Below are positions 60,710 to 64,000 of a DNA stretch of 64,000 bases, in pieces. The notes under the pieces were generated by a model, which had not been told where the DNA came from, did not search any database, and saw nothing but the letters and a program-made list of their open reading frames with translations. The position numbers and the translations under genes were made by a program. How positions within the stretch are numbered: the stretch's first letter is position 1; each line of letters begins with the position of its first letter. Source of the stretch: Anthostomella pinea (lineage: Eukaryota; Ascomycota; Sordariomycetes; Xylariales; Xylariaceae); NCBI GenBank assembly GCA_963556695.1, contig CAUWAG010000007.1, forward strand, positions 1,054,001 through 1,118,000, in the 5' to 3' direction.

Positions 60710-61956
60710 TCAAGAAACAAGCCGAGTGATGAGCCAGTCCTGTTGCCACTCATTCTTACAGTCCCCGATTTCAGCTGGGATGTATAAATACCAATCGCTT
60801 CGATCGTAATTCACGCCCGCTATGGCTCTGACGTATTCCCAGTACTCCGGATACGCCCTGCTTACTTCCCAGTCTAGCAAGGCAGAGACTTTTAACCAGC
60901 TATTGTCCGTGTAGGAGACCAATATGTTCCTCTGATGAAGGTCGCCGCGGGCTATGACAATCTTGTGAGTTGTACCTATATTCGACTTGATTGGATTAAG
61001 ATACTCGGGATCGTGTTCTTTAGGCGTAGAGAGCAAGAAGCTGTTAAACTTTGCCTCGTTGGCGATACAGGGCTTGCTGGTCTGCAAAAAGCGGCGGATA
61101 TTTTCGCAGCGGGGAGGATTGCTTCCCTTAAGATACGGAGACGGCAAAGGCAGGTCCTGTACGCGCCGGAGGATATTTCTAAGCTCGGAACTAACCGATG
61201 CCTTCCAGTGATCCGGAAGCGTTATCTAGATGCTCTGCAGCGGTATCCTAGGCACGTACGACATGAAGAGGTGAGTTTACGTTCCGACCCGCGCGGCTCC
61301 GAGCGGTTCAGGAACCGGAATGCCGTGGCTCCAGACATGAGACAACATAGTCATCTCTTCTAAAACTATGTGTGTTCTACATTTGACGATGATTGAACCG
61401 GCAAACTTGATGACCTATCTGGTACATGTATGAACCTGTTGAAGTACTTCGCCCTCCTCGAGATGCCGGCGAAACTGGGCAAGTACATCGCGACCATCTT
61501 CAGCGGACAGACCGAGCCGAGCTCCAACCGAGTCAGCAAGCGGATGCAATACCATTAAGTCGCCGCTGGGCTGGGGAAAGGGTTGCGAAGGAGCGTCCGG
61601 CCTCGGTCTCGGTGCTCTGACCATCCTAGATTCATCGCTGCTCGGTCGCGGGGCGGTCAATTGCGCAGGACCGCTTGGCCTTGCGACCGTCTGAGGCGTA
61701 CTGGTGGCTCCTGGTTCCATATTTAGTTAGCTGGGCATCCAACTAGCTCGATCTTCACGTGGCAGACTTGCTCACCTTTGAGCTTCTCTAGTCTTTCCTT
61801 GCTGTATCTCGCCAAGTGAGCACTGAGGTCACATTCGGGATTGTCGTCTAGCAGCCGATCCAGCCTGTCAGCGAAGTTATCATTGTATCGAGCCCTCGCT
61901 GAGTGCCGGCGACCGGATCCGGCTTTCAGCTTGTGCGCAACGGATTTGTTAGCCAT
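60710..61956 (-). pseudogene. APH/choline-kinase-fold phosphotransferase pseudogene
   Basis: Begins at ATG 61956. Exon 1 (61956-61776) has ANKSVAHKLKAG and a helical segment; a good intron follows (61775-61711, GTGAGC...branch CTAAC...CCAG, phase 1). Exon 2 then runs in one frame to 60710 with three nonsense codons: TAG 61417-61415, TAA 61279-61277 and TAG 61228-61226. Kinase-fold landmarks are present: the beta strand VIKFAGSIIVKC with its Lys, the helix start LEEMTMLSHVWSHGIPVPEP, the catalytic loop IARGDLHQRNILV and the metal-binding LLDWEVSRAYPEYWEYV. Without stops it would be about 390 aa, as in the fungal aminoglycoside-phosphotransferase-domain family. An alternative is a separate 158-aa gene (61956-61415) next to a headless kinase, but the shared frame argues for one gene. 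Confidence 0.75.
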
Positions 61957-63298
61957 TTAAGGGGGCGCCGGTAAGAGGTGCAGGCGTGGATGAGTGCCAG
62001 AACTGGGAGGTCTGGTTGGTTGGCTGGCTGGAAGTTTGGGAGACTGTTGTTGAATGGGAGCCGGAAGTAAGGGAGACACCGGAAGATCTCCAGTGGGGGT
62101 CAGCTGAAGCCTGAAGGTGTGGCTGGCTGGAGCCTGGAGGGTTTGAACGCTGCGGGGGAACCAATCCATCCCCTTTCTGTCATCTGATAGGAACATGACT
62201 TTTTAACCTCTGCTGTCAGACCCTAACCCAACCAATAGTCTATTAGAACATTACTCAAAGTTCACTTTGCTCGTCACTAAAAGGCTATCAAGCTGCCAAA
62301 TGATAAATCCAGCAGCTAGATCACTATCGACTGTTTGTTACAGAAATCCCATCATGGCCGTCCAATGTTGCGTGAATGTTGGCTTTGGGCCGTAGGTATT
62401 CAGATGAGATCTTGTATCCGACTCAAGGAAGCATGGTGGTAACATGTCCAATGATGACCAGATACTTCTCGTGTAAGGAAACAATTCTTGGTGAAGGATA
62501 CGATAGGCAGTGCAGGTTGTACAACTATTAGGCTATGAGACTCGATTGCCGTGTTGACGCTGTTGTAAACCACGAATTGGGGAGCATATCGACCCTCGGG
62601 TGCCGCAACGGTATTTCTAGAGTTGCAATCTTCACCGTTAACTTCAAGTGATATTAACACCTAGGGACGGTATTGGCAGCGCAGCAGCGCTCTATGGTGG
62701 TGGTGCCGAGAGGCGTAATTTTCCCTCGTCAACTCCAGGAGCCATACTCAGGTCACTTGCTACTAGCACGAGGCGTGATAGTGAACGAGGCATTGGATAG
62801 TCTGTTTTACTTATAAGTTTCAGGTCTAGACATTTTCTTACCATGCGCAGCTTTGGGGGAGTTTCTGTGATGAACTGTCGAGACATTAGAACGACCTGCT
62901 TCCGTGCAAATCCAGCCTGGACACCTTGGTAGTGTTTGAAGTCATTCGTTTATGATGTTCGATTTCACAAAGCCCCCAAGTCTACACTGGCTATAAGTCA
63001 AATTGAACGCTTGTGGAGGCTATGAAATAGATCAAGTAGGCACTGCGATATGGCAGCACATTACTCAGCGCAACGACATGAGCACTTCAAGGTGATGCGG
63101 TGAGAGCGAAATAAAAGCTTGTGACCCCATCCGATTGTTCAGCCTGCGATGCGCCTACGAGTCATACCCTATGCACCCGAAAACCAAAATTGCTCAGTAA
63201 GCATATAAAGAGTACGATGTGCAGCTATTATACCATGTACATACACTTGCCATCGCAACATATGGGCTAAATTAGGAAGTCTAGCTCACCATCAACGG
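61957..63298. other. Upstream region of the kinase pseudogene and gene-poor DNA
   Basis: GGCTGGCTGG-type repeats lie at about 62012-62035 and around 62120. No supported gene; short open frames at about 62400-62890 show no domain. Confidence 0.4.
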
Positions 63299-64000
63299 CG
63301 GGGGCCCCCAAGTGGGACAGCCCCCCAAGTAGGTCAGTTTTCACACCAAAAAGCCACACTTGCACCTACGAACAACTCCATCCAAATTGAAGCTAGAAAT
63401 TATATAATAAATGCATTAAACCCGCCTTTTCTTAAAGTTTTTAGCAATATTAATTATTTACTTAGTACCGTGCAAGCTAGCAAATTGTGCGGCGCAAAGA
63501 TCGCATTACAATAAGCTCGTCGTTTTTATTATCCGGCTTATCAAACCCTTTCTCGTCTTTATTATTAACAACTACCTTTTTTTTTTCAATCGTTATATAA
63601 AAAACCCAAGTTTTCAAATAGTAATTTCTTTGATTTGTTAGTGTATAAGTTCTGAAACTTATGCAAAACTTGTCGTTTTTTTACCGTTGCTTAATAGCAA
63701 CTCGTACGGCTTCCGTATGTTCGATTTGCTTAACAATAACATCTTTAATCTTTTATAGCCGTTAATTAAGCTTTTCTTAAAGAGCTTTACAGCGCTTTTT
63801 TAGCTGTAGACGTTCGATTTAGTCGTTTTTGCTTCTATTTGCTGCTTTGAAAGGGCTATTTTAACTACTATCTTATTGTACGCTTTTGTAACCGAACAGA
63901 CTTTTATTTGCTGTTTAAAGATTTTAGCTATTATTAATAGCATTAAGGCTATATCTTGCCCTATTCTAAAGGCTTTCAGTACTTTAAGAGTAATTTCTAG
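63299..64000 (-). mobile_element. AT-rich decayed DNA transposon, continues past the window
   Basis: A C/G-rich repeat-like start (GGGGGCCCCCAAGTGGGACA at about 63300-63319, with a partial repeat CCCCCCAAGTAGG) resembles the ends of Fot1/pogo-type elements. It is followed by about 600 bp of strongly AT-rich DNA. Minus-strand fragments such as KDVIVKQIEHTEAVRVAIKQ (about 63755-63695), separated by many stops, look like the coiled, basic C-terminus of a transposase. The composition is what heavy RIP leaves. The other end lies outside, so the class is tentative. Confidence 0.45.

Noticed and set aside
61415..61956. Separate 158-aa two-exon gene
   Set aside because: It shares frame with the downstream kinase domain, and a single TAG separates them. 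One broken kinase gene is the simpler reading, though not proven.

Overview
The window looks like a chromosome segment from a filamentous ascomycete (Pezizomycotina, probably a Sordariomycete). The evidence is short introns with GT(A/G)AGT donors and CTAAC branch sites, a Trichoderma Chit42-like GH18 chitinase, a fungal GT69 (CAP59/CMT1-type) mannosyltransferase, a SUR7/PalI-type membrane protein, and fungal retroelements and Fot1/pogo and Tc1 elements carrying C:G-to-T:A damage like that left by repeat-induced point mutation (RIP). I could not determine the species.

Layout. About 1-14.4 kb is ordinary genic DNA: the 5' end of a small Lys/Ala-rich basic protein (minus), a GT69 glycosyltransferase (3975-5702, minus), a secreted chitinase (9998-11502, plus, four exons) and an MFS transporter (12248-14390, minus, two exons). 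The genes are separated by long stretches without convincing genes, especially 5.7-10 kb.

From about 15.6 to 39.4 kb lies a nest of mobile elements inside one broken minus-strand gene of unknown function. Its pieces are at 38742-37042, 31672-31213, 22443-20892 and 17319-16970. Three elements interrupt it directly: a Ty1/copia element (31678-37036, TSD GTTTG), a Ty3/gypsy chromovirus (22449-31207, TSD ATTAC) and a Fot1/pogo element (17322-20889, TSD TA). The gypsy element was itself hit by a second pogo element (25340-27275) and by a tRNA-derived SINE-like retroposon (22818-23371, TSD about 15 bp). The first pogo element carries a Tc1-like DD34E element (18724-20072). A second SINE copy with its own TSD lies at 38857-39423. 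All large elements are dead: they carry in-frame stops, and several catalytic Asp codons have become Asn.

From 39.5 to 58 kb the DNA is relic-rich: decayed coding stretches (one resembling a DEAH-box helicase), a fragment of a gypsy reverse transcriptase, a 432-bp inverted-repeat element with a 6-bp TSD, and a solo LTR (52278-52765, TSD AGGTT). Intact-looking genes resume with the four-TM SUR7/PalI-like gene at 58046-58916. It is followed by a kinase-fold (APH family) pseudogene with three nonsense codons (60710-61956) and, from about 63.3 kb to the window end, a very AT-rich decayed element.

How the parts relate. The chitinase, GT69 enzyme and SUR7-like protein all act at the cell surface or wall, but nothing suggests co-regulation. 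The main story is serial transposition into one locus. The best candidates for something undescribed are the SINE-like family with clean target-site duplications and the gypsy element whose primer-binding site is complementary to its own LTR (self-priming of the Tf1 type).
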